A stretch of DNA of 64,000 bases from Salinilacustrithrix flava (GTDB taxonomy: Bacteria; Actinomycetota; Acidimicrobiia; Acidimicrobiales; Salinilacustritrichaceae): contig NZ_CP133888.1 in NCBI RefSeq assembly GCF_041228405.1, positions 2,418,001 through 2,482,000 on the forward strand, read 5' to 3'. How positions within the stretch are numbered: position 1 is the first letter of the stretch; each line of letters starts with the position of its first letter. This document shows, piece by piece, positions 45,429-53,349 of the stretch. Position numbers and translations under genes: made by a program. Under the pieces are notes generated by a model. The model searched no databases, was not told the origin of the DNA, and was given only the letters and a program-made list of their open reading frames with translations.

Positions 45429-45694
45429 TCCAGCGGGCGCAACCGGCGGGCCACCACCAGCGTCAGCACGGCCACCCCCGCGGCGGCAGCGGTGGTGGCC
45501 GTGGCCGGGACCGGTCCGGTGGCGCCCGGCAGGGCGGCGGCCACGATCAGGCCGCCGGCGAGCAGGCCCCCGACCAGGACGGTGACGAGCTGGACCGTGG
45601 CCCGGGTCGCAGCACGGCGGGCCTTGCGCCGTCGGGTCCGGGCTCGCTTGGTTGCAGCATCGGTGGGGCGTCCCACGGGCAACGACCGTGGCAC
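45407..45694 (-). CDS. Small two-helix membrane protein with basic N-terminus
   Basis: 95 residues from GTG 45694. A strongly basic segment (KRARTRRRKARRAATRATVQ) precedes two membrane helices (about 40-58 and 64-83) and a basic end. Family not recognised. It is divergent from map, and the reading frame is open farther upstream, so the start is uncertain. Real-gene evidence is the membrane pattern only. Confidence 0.45.
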   Translation of the reverse strand: MPRSLPVGRPTDAATKRARTRRRKARRAATRATVQLVTVLVGGLLAGGLIVAAALPGATGPVPATATTAAAAGVAVLTLVVARRLRPLDQGRSRR

Positions 45695-45724
45695 ACCGCC
45701 CGGGGGAGCGGGTGGATGCGGCGT

Positions 45725-45730
45725 TACCCT
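45725..45730 (+). promoter_or_regulatory. -10 element TACCCT of map
   Basis: It ends seven bases before GTG 45738. Confidence 0.5.
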
Positions 45731-45737
45731 GGTGGCC

Positions 45738-46685
45738 GTGACGGCCACGATGAAGGCGAACGACCAGTGCTTCTGCGGCAGCGGCCGCAAGTTCAAGCGC
45801 TGCCACAAGGCGAGCTTCGAGCCCGTCCGGCCGGGCGCGATCTCCCCGCTGCGCCCCGTCCCCGACACCATCGAGGTGCCCGCGTACGTGGTCGAGGGTC
45901 GGGTCGACCGCTGGGACGAGCCCGCGGTCAAGTCCCCCGACGTCATCGCCCGCATGCGGCGCACGGGGGCCGAGGCCGCCCGCATCCTCGCCCTCACCGG
46001 GGCTGCGGTCCGCCCCGGCATCACCACCGACGAGCTCGACCGCATCTGCCACGAGGCCACCGTCGAGGCCGGCGCCTACCCCAGCCCCCTGCTCTACGGC
46101 GGCCCCGACAACCCGTTCCCCAAGTCGGTCTGCACCTCCGTGAACGAGATCATCTGCCACGGGATCCCCGACGACCGCGAGCTGGTCGACGGCGACATCG
46201 TGAACATCGATGTCACGATCTTCCGCGAGGGCGTCCACGGCGACACCAACCGCACGTTCTTCGTCGGCGAGGTCGACGACGTCTCGCGGCGCCTGGTGCA
46301 GGTCACCTACGAATCGCTCCTCCGGGGCATCGAAGCGGTGAAGCCGGGCGAGCCGTTCTCGGCCATCGGCCGGGCCATCCAGACCCACGCCGAGGCCGAG
46401 GGGTTCGGCGTGGTCCGGGCCTTCGTCGGGCACGGCATCGGCGAGCAGTTCCACACCGACCTGCACATCCCGCACTACCACGAGCCCCGCCTCACCGACA
46501 TCATCGAACCGGGCATGACGTTCACCATCGAGCCGATGATCACCGTGGGCGCCCACGAGCACGTCATGTGGAGCGACGGGTGGACCGCCGCCACCATCGA
46601 CCGCAAGCGCACCGCGCAGTTCGAGCACACGATCCTCGTCACCGACGACGGCGCCGAGGTGCTCACCCCTCACCCCGACACCTGA
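45738..46685 (+). CDS. map: Methionine aminopeptidase type Ic, with SEC-C zinc motif
   Basis: 315 residues, GTG start. A short N-terminal SEC-C motif (CFCGSGRKFKRCH) probably binds zinc and the ribosome, as in MetAP1c proteins. A linker with PVPDTIEVPAYVVEG follows, then the pita-bread domain: NEIICHGIPDDRELVDGDIV (His and first Asp), GDTNRTFFVG, FVGHGIGEQFHTD and FTIEPMI with the metal-binding His and Glu residues. It removes N-terminal Met from nascent chains. Ends at the inverted repeat at 46688. Confidence 0.95.
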   Translation: MTATMKANDQCFCGSGRKFKRCHKASFEPVRPGAISPLRPVPDTIEVPAYVVEGRVDRWDEPAVKSPDVIARMRRTGAEAARILALTGAAVRPGITTDELDRICHEATVEAGAYPSPLLYGGPDNPFPKSVCTSVNEIICHGIPDDRELVDGDIVNIDVTIFREGVHGDTNRTFFVGEVDDVSRRLVQVTYESLLRGIEAVKPGEPFSAIGRAIQTHAEAEGFGVVRAFVGHGIGEQFHTDLHIPHYHEPRLTDIIEPGMTFTIEPMITVGAHEHVMWSDGWTAATIDRKRTAQFEHTILVTDDGAEVLTPHPDT

Positions 46686-46687
46686 CG

Positions 46688-46743
46688 CGCGACAGGGGAA
46701 CTGCCAGTTCGAGAGGACTGGAACTGGCAGTGCTGGTGTCGCG
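46688..46743. repeat. Long interrupted hairpin, full copy of the dispersed motif
   Basis: Left arm 46688-46710 and right arm 46721-46743 are inverted: 7 paired bases, a 5-by-5 internal loop, 11 paired bases and a 10-base loop. The right arm matches 11953-11975 at 21 of 23 bases. It fills the gap between the convergent map and ycaQ-like genes, where it may also end transcription from both sides. Confidence 0.7.
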
Positions 46744-46744
46744 G

Positions 46745-47962
46745 TCAGTGGACGGCGGCGAGGGCGGGAGCGAGGTCGCCGCGGCCGACGACGACCACGT
46801 CGTCGAGGTCGAGCCAGTCGGCCAGCAGCCGGAGCTCGTTGCTGAGGCGCTCGGCGACCTCGGCTTCGTCGGTTCCGCGCTGGTCGAGGTCGGGTTCGGC
46901 CCAGGCCGACTGCACCAGGAGCCGCCGGCCGGCGCGGTCGGCCTTGAGGTCGACCCGGGCGACGTAGGTGTCGCCGAGCAGGAACGGCAGCACGTAGTAG
47001 CCGTGGACGCGCTTGGCCTCGGGCACGTAGATCTCGATCACGTACCGGAACCCGTGGATGCGCTCCACCCGGTCCCGGTGCCACATGGCGACATCGAACG
47101 GCGAGACCAGCGCGCAGGCGTCCACCCGCCGGGGGAGGGATGCATCCGGGTGGCGCACGCCGGTCTCGCGCCAGCCCTCGACCGCCACCGCCTCCAGCTG
47201 CCCGTCGGCGACCAGCCCGGGGGTCAGCGCCCGGACCTCCCGGATGGGCAACCGCCAGTAGTCGGCGAGGTCCTTCGGGGTGGCCACGCCGTGGGCCCGG
47301 GCCGCGACCAGGAGCAGGTCGCGGAGTGCCTCCTCCCGGGCCGGCGTGGGCCGATCGCGCACGTGCGGCGGGACCGTGACGGCCGGGTGGCAGTAAGCCC
47401 GCTCGAACCCGCCCCGGCGCACCGCGCCGACCCGGCCGTGCCAGAACAGGTGCTCCAGCGCCTTCTTCGTGTCGCTCCACCCCCACCACGGCCCGGTGCG
47501 GTCCCGCCGGGTGCCGAGGATCTCGTCGAGCTCGGCCGCCGAGGCCGGTCCGTGCTCGTGCACCAGGGCCTCCAGCTGTCCGATGAGGTCGGGCCGCCGG
47601 TGCCCGACCGTGGCCGGTCCGCTCCAGCGGTGGCCGTCGGCCATGCGCCACCGCAGCAGCGGCTCCAGCTCCACGTCGATGAGCGACGCCTCGTGGCCCC
47701 AGTACTCGAACACCTCGTGGTCCCGGTAGGCGAGGCGGTCGAGGAGGGTGGGGTCGTGCGGGCCGAGCCGGCTGAAGAACGGCAGGTGGTGGGCGCGCGC
47801 CAGCACGTTGACCGAGTCGATCTGGACCAGGCCGAGGCGCCGGATCACGGATCGCAGGTGGCGACGGTCGACCCGGCCGGACGGCCGGGCCGCGGCGAGG
47901 CCCTGGGCGGCGAGCACGGTGCGCCGGGCCTGCGCGGCGCTGAGCGAGGTCGGACGGGGCAC
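46745..47962 (-). CDS. YcaQ/AlkX-family winged-helix DNA glycosylase
   Basis: 405 residues from GTG 47962. HTH_42 family: an N-terminal SLSAAQARRTVLAAQGL, the catalytic QxD motif in LVQIDSVNVLARAHHL, FEYWGHEASLIDVELEPLLR, winged-helix repeats in the middle, and VSPFDVAMWHRDRVERIHGF then YYVLPFLLGDTYVARVDLKA. E. coli YcaQ and actinobacterial relatives unhook interstrand crosslinks or alkylated bases; some are self-resistance genes. The stop abuts the hairpin element. Confidence 0.88.
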   Translation of the reverse strand: MPRPTSLSAAQARRTVLAAQGLAAARPSGRVDRRHLRSVIRRLGLVQIDSVNVLARAHHLPFFSRLGPHDPTLLDRLAYRDHEVFEYWGHEASLIDVELEPLLRWRMADGHRWSGPATVGHRRPDLIGQLEALVHEHGPASAAELDEILGTRRDRTGPWWGWSDTKKALEHLFWHGRVGAVRRGGFERAYCHPAVTVPPHVRDRPTPAREEALRDLLLVAARAHGVATPKDLADYWRLPIREVRALTPGLVADGQLEAVAVEGWRETGVRHPDASLPRRVDACALVSPFDVAMWHRDRVERIHGFRYVIEIYVPEAKRVHGYYVLPFLLGDTYVARVDLKADRAGRRLLVQSAWAEPDLDQRGTDEAEVAERLSNELRLLADWLDLDDVVVVGRGDLAPALAAVH

Positions 47963-47999
47963 GGCACGGCAGTCTGGCCCGTCCGAGGAGTGCGCAGCG

Positions 48000-48842
48000 T
48001 CAGGCGGCGTTCGGCTCGGTGGCTCGCATCTCCACGTGCACGTGGGGCGCGGCGGCGCCGCGGGCGGCCTCGGTGAAGCGGTCGACCTGGCTCTCGAACC
48101 CGAGCTGGCGGGGACCAGCCGCCACGAGCGTCTCGCCCCCACGGACGTGGTCACCTGCGACCACGAGCGGGTCGACGATGTGGATGATCGAGACCTCGAC
48201 GTCCGGGTTGGCGTGCGGGCGGATGGTGATCTTGTGGTCGCTGCCCCGGTACTGGATCGGCGCGACCTCGACGACGACCCCGTCCACGGGAGCGGTGACC
48301 CCCGCGTCGGCATCCACCGCGAGGTCGATCGCGGTCATCGGGCCGGCGGCCCGCTGACGGGTGGGCAGGACGATGACCTGGCCCTCGGCCTCGCCGGTGA
48401 TCGGGACCGCGGCGCCGTGGTGGTGGCTCGCCGCGATCGGCCGGGTGGAGTCGAGCGGCAGCGCCTCGGTGCTGTTGGACTCGTGGAAGCCGACGAACTC
48501 GGTCGTGTCGCCGTCGGTGAGCACCTCCACGCCGTCCCACCGGGCCACGGCCGAGGGTCCCTCGAGCACCGCGCTGACCAGGTCTCCGGCGGCCGCCGCC
48601 CGGTGGGCGATGGTGAGCAGCGACGACAGGTCGACCCCGAACAGCGGCGCGGGGTCGGGATCCTCGTCGGCGGGGAGCTCGATCGTGGCGCTGGCCGCGT
48701 CGCGCACGCTCGCACCGCTCGGCGGCGCGGTCACCACGAGGCCGGTCAGGCCTGCGGCCAGGAGGCCCTGCCGACGGCTGCGTCGACGGCGCGCCGTGGG
48801 CGGGTCGGCGGGGGTTCGGGTGGGGAGCGGGTCTTCGGGCAT
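48000..48842 (-). CDS. Secreted M23-like protein, probably lacking one zinc ligand
   Basis: 280 residues. A signal peptide (RRRSRRQGLLAAGLTGLVVT, with arginine pairs) and a spacer precede a lysostaphin-like beta domain: AIDLAVDADAGVTAPVDGVV, ITIRPHANPDVEVSIIHIVD, GDHVRGGETLVAAG and PHVHVEM. The final HxH is intact, but the position of the first ligand in the usual HxGxD reads M-T-A-I-D, so catalysis is doubtful. It may bind wall glycan or regulate an amidase. GGAGGTG ahead of ATG 48842 is one of the best ribosome sites in the window. Confidence 0.7.
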   Translation of the reverse strand: MPEDPLPTRTPADPPTARRRRSRRQGLLAAGLTGLVVTAPPSGASVRDAASATIELPADEDPDPAPLFGVDLSSLLTIAHRAAAAGDLVSAVLEGPSAVARWDGVEVLTDGDTTEFVGFHESNSTEALPLDSTRPIAASHHHGAAVPITGEAEGQVIVLPTRQRAAGPMTAIDLAVDADAGVTAPVDGVVVEVAPIQYRGSDHKITIRPHANPDVEVSIIHIVDPLVVAGDHVRGGETLVAAGPRQLGFESQVDRFTEAARGAAAPHVHVEMRATEPNAA

Positions 48843-48974
48843 GGCACCTCCGAGCGCGGCTGGCGGACGAGGGCGTTCCGGGGCACCGACGATTGGCGCT
48901 CGCGCGGACGGCCTCCACGTGTCCGTACCGCGTGGCCCTGTCTCCGATGCATCTCGGGGCCGGTGAGCGGGCGC

Positions 48975-48980
48975 GGTACG
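48975..48980 (+). promoter_or_regulatory. Possible -10 element TACGCT of the ferredoxin gene
   Basis: It leaves a leader of about 35 bases that includes AAGGGG before ATG 49022. Confidence 0.35.
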
Positions 48981-49021
48981 CTCCGACGTCTCCGGACGCC
49001 GAACGAGAAGGGGCACACGAG

Positions 49022-49222
49022 ATGGGCTACAAGGTGGTCGTCGACTTCGACCTGTGCGAGTCGAACGCGATCTGCATGGGCGTCGCCCCCGAGGTGTTCG
49101 AGGTGCGCGACGACGACTTCCTCTACGTCCTGCAGGAGCACCCCAGCGAGGAGCTGCGCCCCAAGGTCGAGGAGGCCGTGCAGCGCTGCCCCAAGCAGGC
49201 CATCTCCATCGAGGACGAGTAG
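49022..49222 (+). CDS. Ferredoxin, [3Fe-4S] type
   Basis: 66 residues. DFDLCESNAICMGVAPEVFE has the Cx5C spacing of actinobacterial P450-type ferredoxins, and RCPKQAISIE supplies the last cysteine before Pro. Three cysteines only, so a [3Fe-4S] cluster is expected. It is followed 11 bases later by a matching reductase. Electron acceptor unknown; no P450 or Rieske oxygenase gene is in the window. Confidence 0.92.
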   Translation: MGYKVVVDFDLCESNAICMGVAPEVFEVRDDDFLYVLQEHPSEELRPKVEEAVQRCPKQAISIEDE

Positions 49223-49233
49223 CGCCCCCGACG

Positions 49234-50433
49234 ATGCGCGACATCGTCATCGTCGGCGCGTCCATCGCCGGCTTCTCGGCCGCGGCCGAGCTGCGGGCCC
49301 AGGGCCACGACGGCGCCATCCACCTGGTCGGTGAGGAGCCGGTCCGCACCTACGAGCGACCGCCCCTGTCCAAGGGGGTGCTCGGCGGCGAGGACCCGAC
49401 CACCACCGAGTGGGCCGCGGCCCGCGACGACGACCTGGACCTCGACTGGCTGGTGGGGGAGCGCGCCGTCGGGCTCGACGTCGGCGGCCGGACCGTGGAG
49501 CTCGCCACCGGCGAGTCGCTGCCCTACGACGGCCTGGTCATCGCCACCGGCGCATCGCCCCGTCGGCTGCCCGGCCACCGCGACCGGGCCGGCCTGCACC
49601 TGCTGCGGTCCCTCGACGACTGCCTCGGCCTCCGTGCGGACCTCGATGCCGGTCCCGAGCGCGTCGTCGTCGTGGGAGCCGGCTTCATCGGCGGTGAGGT
49701 CGCGGCCACGTGCCGCCTCCGGGGTCACGAGGTCACGGTGGTCGAGCCGCTGTCGCAGCCGCTCGAGCGCGTGCTCGGCCCGACCATCGGTGCCGCGGTC
49801 GCCGACGTCCACCGCGCCGCCGGGGTCGACCTGCGCCTCGGCACCGGGGTGGACGCCGTGCTCGGCGACGACCACGTCGAAGGGGTTCGGACCACGGATG
49901 GCGCGGTGATCGAGGCCGACCTCGTCGTCGTCGGCATCGGCGTGGTGCCCAACACCGCATGGCTGGACGGCTCCGGACTCGCGGTCGAGGACGGAATCCG
50001 GTGCGACGCGACCACGCTCGTGGCCCCGGGCATCACCGCAGCCGGCGACGTCGCGTCCTGGGACAGCCCCCGCTACGGGCGCCTGCGCATCGAGCACTGG
50101 GACAACGCGGTGGACATGGGCCGCGCCGCAGGCCGGCGCCTGCTGGCCAGCGACGAGGGAGCCGAGGTCTACGACCCCGTGCCGTGGTTCTGGTCCGACC
50201 AGCACGACGTGCGGGTCCAGGTGGCCGGACGGCCGACCCTGCCCGATCAGGGGGGCGACCTCGTGGTGGTCGACGGGGCCATCGGCGACGACCGCTTCGT
50301 CGCCCTGTACGGCCGGGACGGGCAGGTCACGGGCGCACTCGGGTGGAACTGGCCGGCCAAGACCGTGCGCTACCGCATGGCGCTGGAGCAGGGCCTCGGC
50401 TGGGACGAGGCGATCTCGGCCGCATCGCCGTAG
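49234..50433 (+). CDS. FAD-dependent NAD(P)H:ferredoxin reductase
   Basis: 399 residues. Two Rossmann motifs, IVIVGASIAGFSAAAELRAQ (FAD) and VVVVGAGFIGGEVAATCRLR (NAD(P)H), plus YERPPLSKGVL, IATGASPRRLPG and the FAD-binding ITAAGDVASWDSPRYG. It belongs to the putidaredoxin-reductase/rubredoxin-reductase group and ends with the reductase C-terminal domain (VPWFWSDQHDVRVQVAG). It should reduce the upstream ferredoxin. Confidence 0.93.
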   Translation: MRDIVIVGASIAGFSAAAELRAQGHDGAIHLVGEEPVRTYERPPLSKGVLGGEDPTTTEWAAARDDDLDLDWLVGERAVGLDVGGRTVELATGESLPYDGLVIATGASPRRLPGHRDRAGLHLLRSLDDCLGLRADLDAGPERVVVVGAGFIGGEVAATCRLRGHEVTVVEPLSQPLERVLGPTIGAAVADVHRAAGVDLRLGTGVDAVLGDDHVEGVRTTDGAVIEADLVVVGIGVVPNTAWLDGSGLAVEDGIRCDATTLVAPGITAAGDVASWDSPRYGRLRIEHWDNAVDMGRAAGRRLLASDEGAEVYDPVPWFWSDQHDVRVQVAGRPTLPDQGGDLVVVDGAIGDDRFVALYGRDGQVTGALGWNWPAKTVRYRMALEQGLGWDEAISAASP

Positions 50434-50440
50434 CCACGTC

Positions 50441-51463
50441 TCAGGGCGACTGCTCGGCGACGGCGAGCACCGGCCAGCGCAGGGGCAGCGCGCCGCTGTC
50501 GGAGACCACGAGCTGGCCGTCGAGCGCGGCGCCGAACCGGTTCCCCCCGACCCAGACCGGCGAGTCGACCTTCGGCAGCCTGCCGTGCAGCAGCCCGGTC
50601 GCGGCGTCGCGCACGTCCCAGCCGCCCGGCGCCGGCACCAGGACCACCGACCCGTCCGGGGACAGCCGGCCGTCGGCAGCGGCGCCGTCGTCGAGGGCGT
50701 GGGTGGAGAGGAGCCCGTTGCCGGTGATCGACCAGACCTCCAGGCGTGCAGCGGCTGCAGCCGTGGCCGGCGCGGCGACCAGGAGGCGCTCGCCCCCGGC
50801 ATCGATGGCCTGGCGGTCGTCGGAGGCGCCCAGGTCCGTCGGCTCGAAGCTGGGCCGGTGCCAGCGGACCATGCCGTCGCTCCCGAGGACGACGATCCCG
50901 AAGCTCGCCGGGCCGAGGACCTCCCCGTCGCCGATGTCGAGCTCGGTGATGGAGCCGCCGCCCTCGAGCTGCAGCAGCGAGACCTCCTCGCCGTCGTGCA
51001 GCCAGACGTGGCCGGGTTCGTTGGACGGGTGCAGGCCTTCGATGCAGCAGCCCACGACCTCTTCGAACGGCTCGCCCGGCTCGGCCGCGTGGACCCCGCC
51101 GCCGGCCAGCACGACGACGACGTCGTCGGTGGTCACGACGGTCTGCACCTCGAGTCCGACCAGCCCGCTGGGTCCCGATGGCGCGGTGGCGGTCGAGAAC
51201 GCGAAGAGGGCGTCGTCGCCCCCCACCGGGGTGAGCCCGTACACCGGCGGCAGCTCTCGCGGTGACGTGGTGGTGAGCGTCTCGCTGGTGGGGGTCGCCG
51301 GGACCGTCGTCGGACCGGGATCAGGGGCCGCCTCCCCGCCGTCGTCCCCGCTGCCGACGACGAGCGCGACGATGCCTGCCACGACGACCAGCCCGATCCA
51401 GATCGGCGTGGTGCGGTTCGCCCGCCGGATCTCGGCGCGGTGCTCGAGGTCGGTGCCGCTCAC
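50441..51463 (-). CDS. Membrane-anchored extracytoplasmic beta-propeller-like protein
   Basis: 340 residues from GTG 51463. A short cytoplasmic N-terminus, one helix (about 20-38), a Thr/Pro-rich spacer, then repeating beta motifs ending in W-type strands: EPGHVWLHDGEEVSLLQLEG, GIVVLGSDGMVRWHRPSF, RLEVWSITGNG, LSPDGSVVLVPAPGGWDVRD. This looks like a WD40/PQQ-type propeller. Function unknown. Two cysteines in VVGCCIEG could hold a metal or disulphide. Converges on the reductase gene with a seven-base gap. Confidence 0.65.
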   Translation of the reverse strand: MSGTDLEHRAEIRRANRTTPIWIGLVVVAGIVALVVGSGDDGGEAAPDPGPTTVPATPTSETLTTTSPRELPPVYGLTPVGGDDALFAFSTATAPSGPSGLVGLEVQTVVTTDDVVVVLAGGGVHAAEPGEPFEEVVGCCIEGLHPSNEPGHVWLHDGEEVSLLQLEGGGSITELDIGDGEVLGPASFGIVVLGSDGMVRWHRPSFEPTDLGASDDRQAIDAGGERLLVAAPATAAAAARLEVWSITGNGLLSTHALDDGAAADGRLSPDGSVVLVPAPGGWDVRDAATGLLHGRLPKVDSPVWVGGNRFGAALDGQLVVSDSGALPLRWPVLAVAEQSP

Positions 51464-51486
51464 AGGGGGTCCAGTAGACCATCGCC

Positions 51487-52122
51487 ATGGACGGGACCGT
51501 CATCGCGCTCCTCGCAGCCACCCTGGTCGTGGCGGCCATCGACTGGTGGGCGGTGGGGACCGATCGACGACGCGTCGAGTACGTGGCCAAGCCCCTGACG
51601 ATGGTGGTGCTCATCGCCGCCGCCCTCGCCCTCGACCCGGCGGACGACACCGCCCGGACGTGGTTCGTGGTCGCCCTGGTCCTGTCGCTCGCAGGGGACG
51701 TGTTCCTGATGCTGCCCCGGGACCTGTTCGTGCCGGGTCTGGCGTCGTTCCTCCTCGGCCACGTCGCCTACATCGTCGGGCTGCTGTCCCTGGACACCTC
51801 CGTGGCCGGCCTCGTCGTCGGTGCGGGCATCATCGCCGTGGCCCTCCCGTGGCTCGGCCTCCGGATCCTGCGGGCGGTGCGCACGGGCAGCGAGCCAGAG
51901 CTCGCGATGCCGGTCACCGCCTACGTGCTGGTGATCAGCGCCATGGTGGTCTCGGCCGGGGCGTCGGGGAGCGCCATCGCCCTCGCCGGCGCCGTGTCGT
52001 TCTACGTCTCCGATGCGCTCATCGCCTGGACCCGGTTCATCCAGCCGCTGGCGTGGGGCCGGGTGGCGGTGATGGTCACCTACCACGCCGCCCAGGTCGC
52101 CCTCGTCGCCTCGCTCGTCTGA
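51487..52122 (+). CDS. YhhN/TMEM86-family lysoplasmalogenase
   Basis: 211 residues, about eight membrane helices. Family motifs are VAKPLTMVVLI, LSLAGDVFLMLP, SFLLGHVAYIVGLL and FYVSDALIAWTRF. TMEM86 proteins cleave the vinyl-ether of lysoplasmalogens; YhhN homologues are common in bacteria, where the physiological role is less clear. It is divergent from the propeller gene with 23 bases between starts. Confidence 0.85.
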   Translation: MDGTVIALLAATLVVAAIDWWAVGTDRRRVEYVAKPLTMVVLIAAALALDPADDTARTWFVVALVLSLAGDVFLMLPRDLFVPGLASFLLGHVAYIVGLLSLDTSVAGLVVGAGIIAVALPWLGLRILRAVRTGSEPELAMPVTAYVLVISAMVVSAGASGSAIALAGAVSFYVSDALIAWTRFIQPLAWGRVAVMVTYHAAQVALVASLV

Positions 52123-52137
52123 CCGGAGCCGCCCGGG

Positions 52138-53349
52138 TCACCAGCTCCGGGTGAAGCACCGGTCGCCGAGGCGACCGGGGGACCACAGCTGCCACACGCC
52201 GAAGGCCGCCCGACGGGTGTGGTCGGTCCAGCGGATGCAGGACGGGTCGGCGATGCGGTGCACGGTCTGGACGACCCCGCCCTCGTGCACCTCGTAGCCC
52301 GCCCACGTCCCCGGGAAGTCCTTGGTCGAGCCGACCTCGGTGATGGTGACCGGGCCGACGTGGCGGCGCCGGTGCCGGTGCGTGTGCCCCGACGTCACGA
52401 GGGTGCGGGGGTTGGCCCGGCCGAGGGCGCGCAGGAAGTGCTCGGCCTCGGGACCCGGGATCCCGGCCGGGAGGTAGGTCGGGACGCGCCACCGCAGGGG
52501 CTGGTGGTGCATGGCGACGAGGAGGGGCAGGTCCGTGCCGCTGGCGAGGTCGAGCGTGCGCTCGAGCACGTCGGAGACCCTCCCGGGGTCCTGGCCGGGG
52601 ATCGTGCTGTCCACGAGGACCACGCGGATGCCGGGGCGGTCCACGTGGGCCACGTCCGTCACCAGCTGCAGGCCGTGGCGAGCGAGGCCGGCGGCGGGAT
52701 CCCCGTCGCCCCGGCCGGACCACTCGTGGTTGCCGGGCACGACCGAGATCGGCACGTCGAGCTCGTCGAGCACCGAGGCCGCCTGCGCCCACCACTCCGG
52801 CCGGCTGTGGTCGACCAGGTCACCCTTGACGATCAGCTCGTCGGCGCCCCAGGCCCGCGCCTCGCGCAGGGCGGCCCGGGCGCAGCGCACGGGGTGGACC
52901 TCGTCGGGCTCGGGCTTCTCGATGATCGTGTGCAGGAAGCCGGTGCTGCGGGAGCCGATGTGGGTGTCGCTCACCGTGGCGATGCGATGGAGCAGCTCGC
53001 CGGGCGGCGGCAGCAGGGTCCGGGCCTCCAGCGGCGGGACCGGCTCGGGCAGTCCCGGCCCGCTGATGTGGATCCGATGGGCGTTGCCCGGCGCGAGGTC
53101 GGTCACGGTGGCCGCGCCGGGTCCGCCGTCGGCGTCGACCGAGACGGTCTGGTCTCCGCAGCGAACCTCGATGGGGCCGGGTCCGAGGGCGCTCCACGTC
53201 AGCTGGATCCACGTCGTCCCGGTGCCGAACACCGCGAGGCGCTGCGGCGGGCGCGGACGCCCGTCACCCGGGGGCTGCGGGGGGACGTGGCTGCGGAAGG
53301 CGTTGACGAGCCGGGTGCGTCGGCTGCTCTCGTGGACCTTGATGCTCAT
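52138..53349 (-). CDS. Calcineurin-like metallophosphoesterase with N-terminal fibronectin-like domain
   Basis: 403 residues. Residues about 35-125 look like a beta-sandwich (TWIQLTWSALGPGPIEVRCG). The phosphatase core then shows all ligands: TVSDTHIGSR, VKGDLVDHSR, VPGNHEWSG, MHHQPLRW and TSGHTHRHR. No signal peptide, so it is cytosolic. Substrate unknown. ATG 53349 overlaps the pepN stop (ATGA), so it is the second gene of a pepN operon. Confidence 0.88.
   Translation of the reverse strand: MSIKVHESSRRTRLVNAFRSHVPPQPPGDGRPRPPQRLAVFGTGTTWIQLTWSALGPGPIEVRCGDQTVSVDADGGPGAATVTDLAPGNAHRIHISGPGLPEPVPPLEARTLLPPPGELLHRIATVSDTHIGSRSTGFLHTIIEKPEPDEVHPVRCARAALREARAWGADELIVKGDLVDHSRPEWWAQAASVLDELDVPISVVPGNHEWSGRGDGDPAAGLARHGLQLVTDVAHVDRPGIRVVLVDSTIPGQDPGRVSDVLERTLDLASGTDLPLLVAMHHQPLRWRVPTYLPAGIPGPEAEHFLRALGRANPRTLVTSGHTHRHRRRHVGPVTITEVGSTKDFPGTWAGYEVHEGGVVQTVHRIADPSCIRWTDHTRRAAFGVWQLWSPGRLGDRCFTRSW

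Noticed and set aside
43413..47651. 1412-codon minus-strand open frame over MFS, thiD, SDR and map
   Set aside because: Crosses four well-supported genes and has no recognisable domain.
43655..48076. 1473-codon plus-strand open frame
   Set aside because: Low-complexity Arg/Ala/Gly product out of frame with thiD, SDR and map; shadow.
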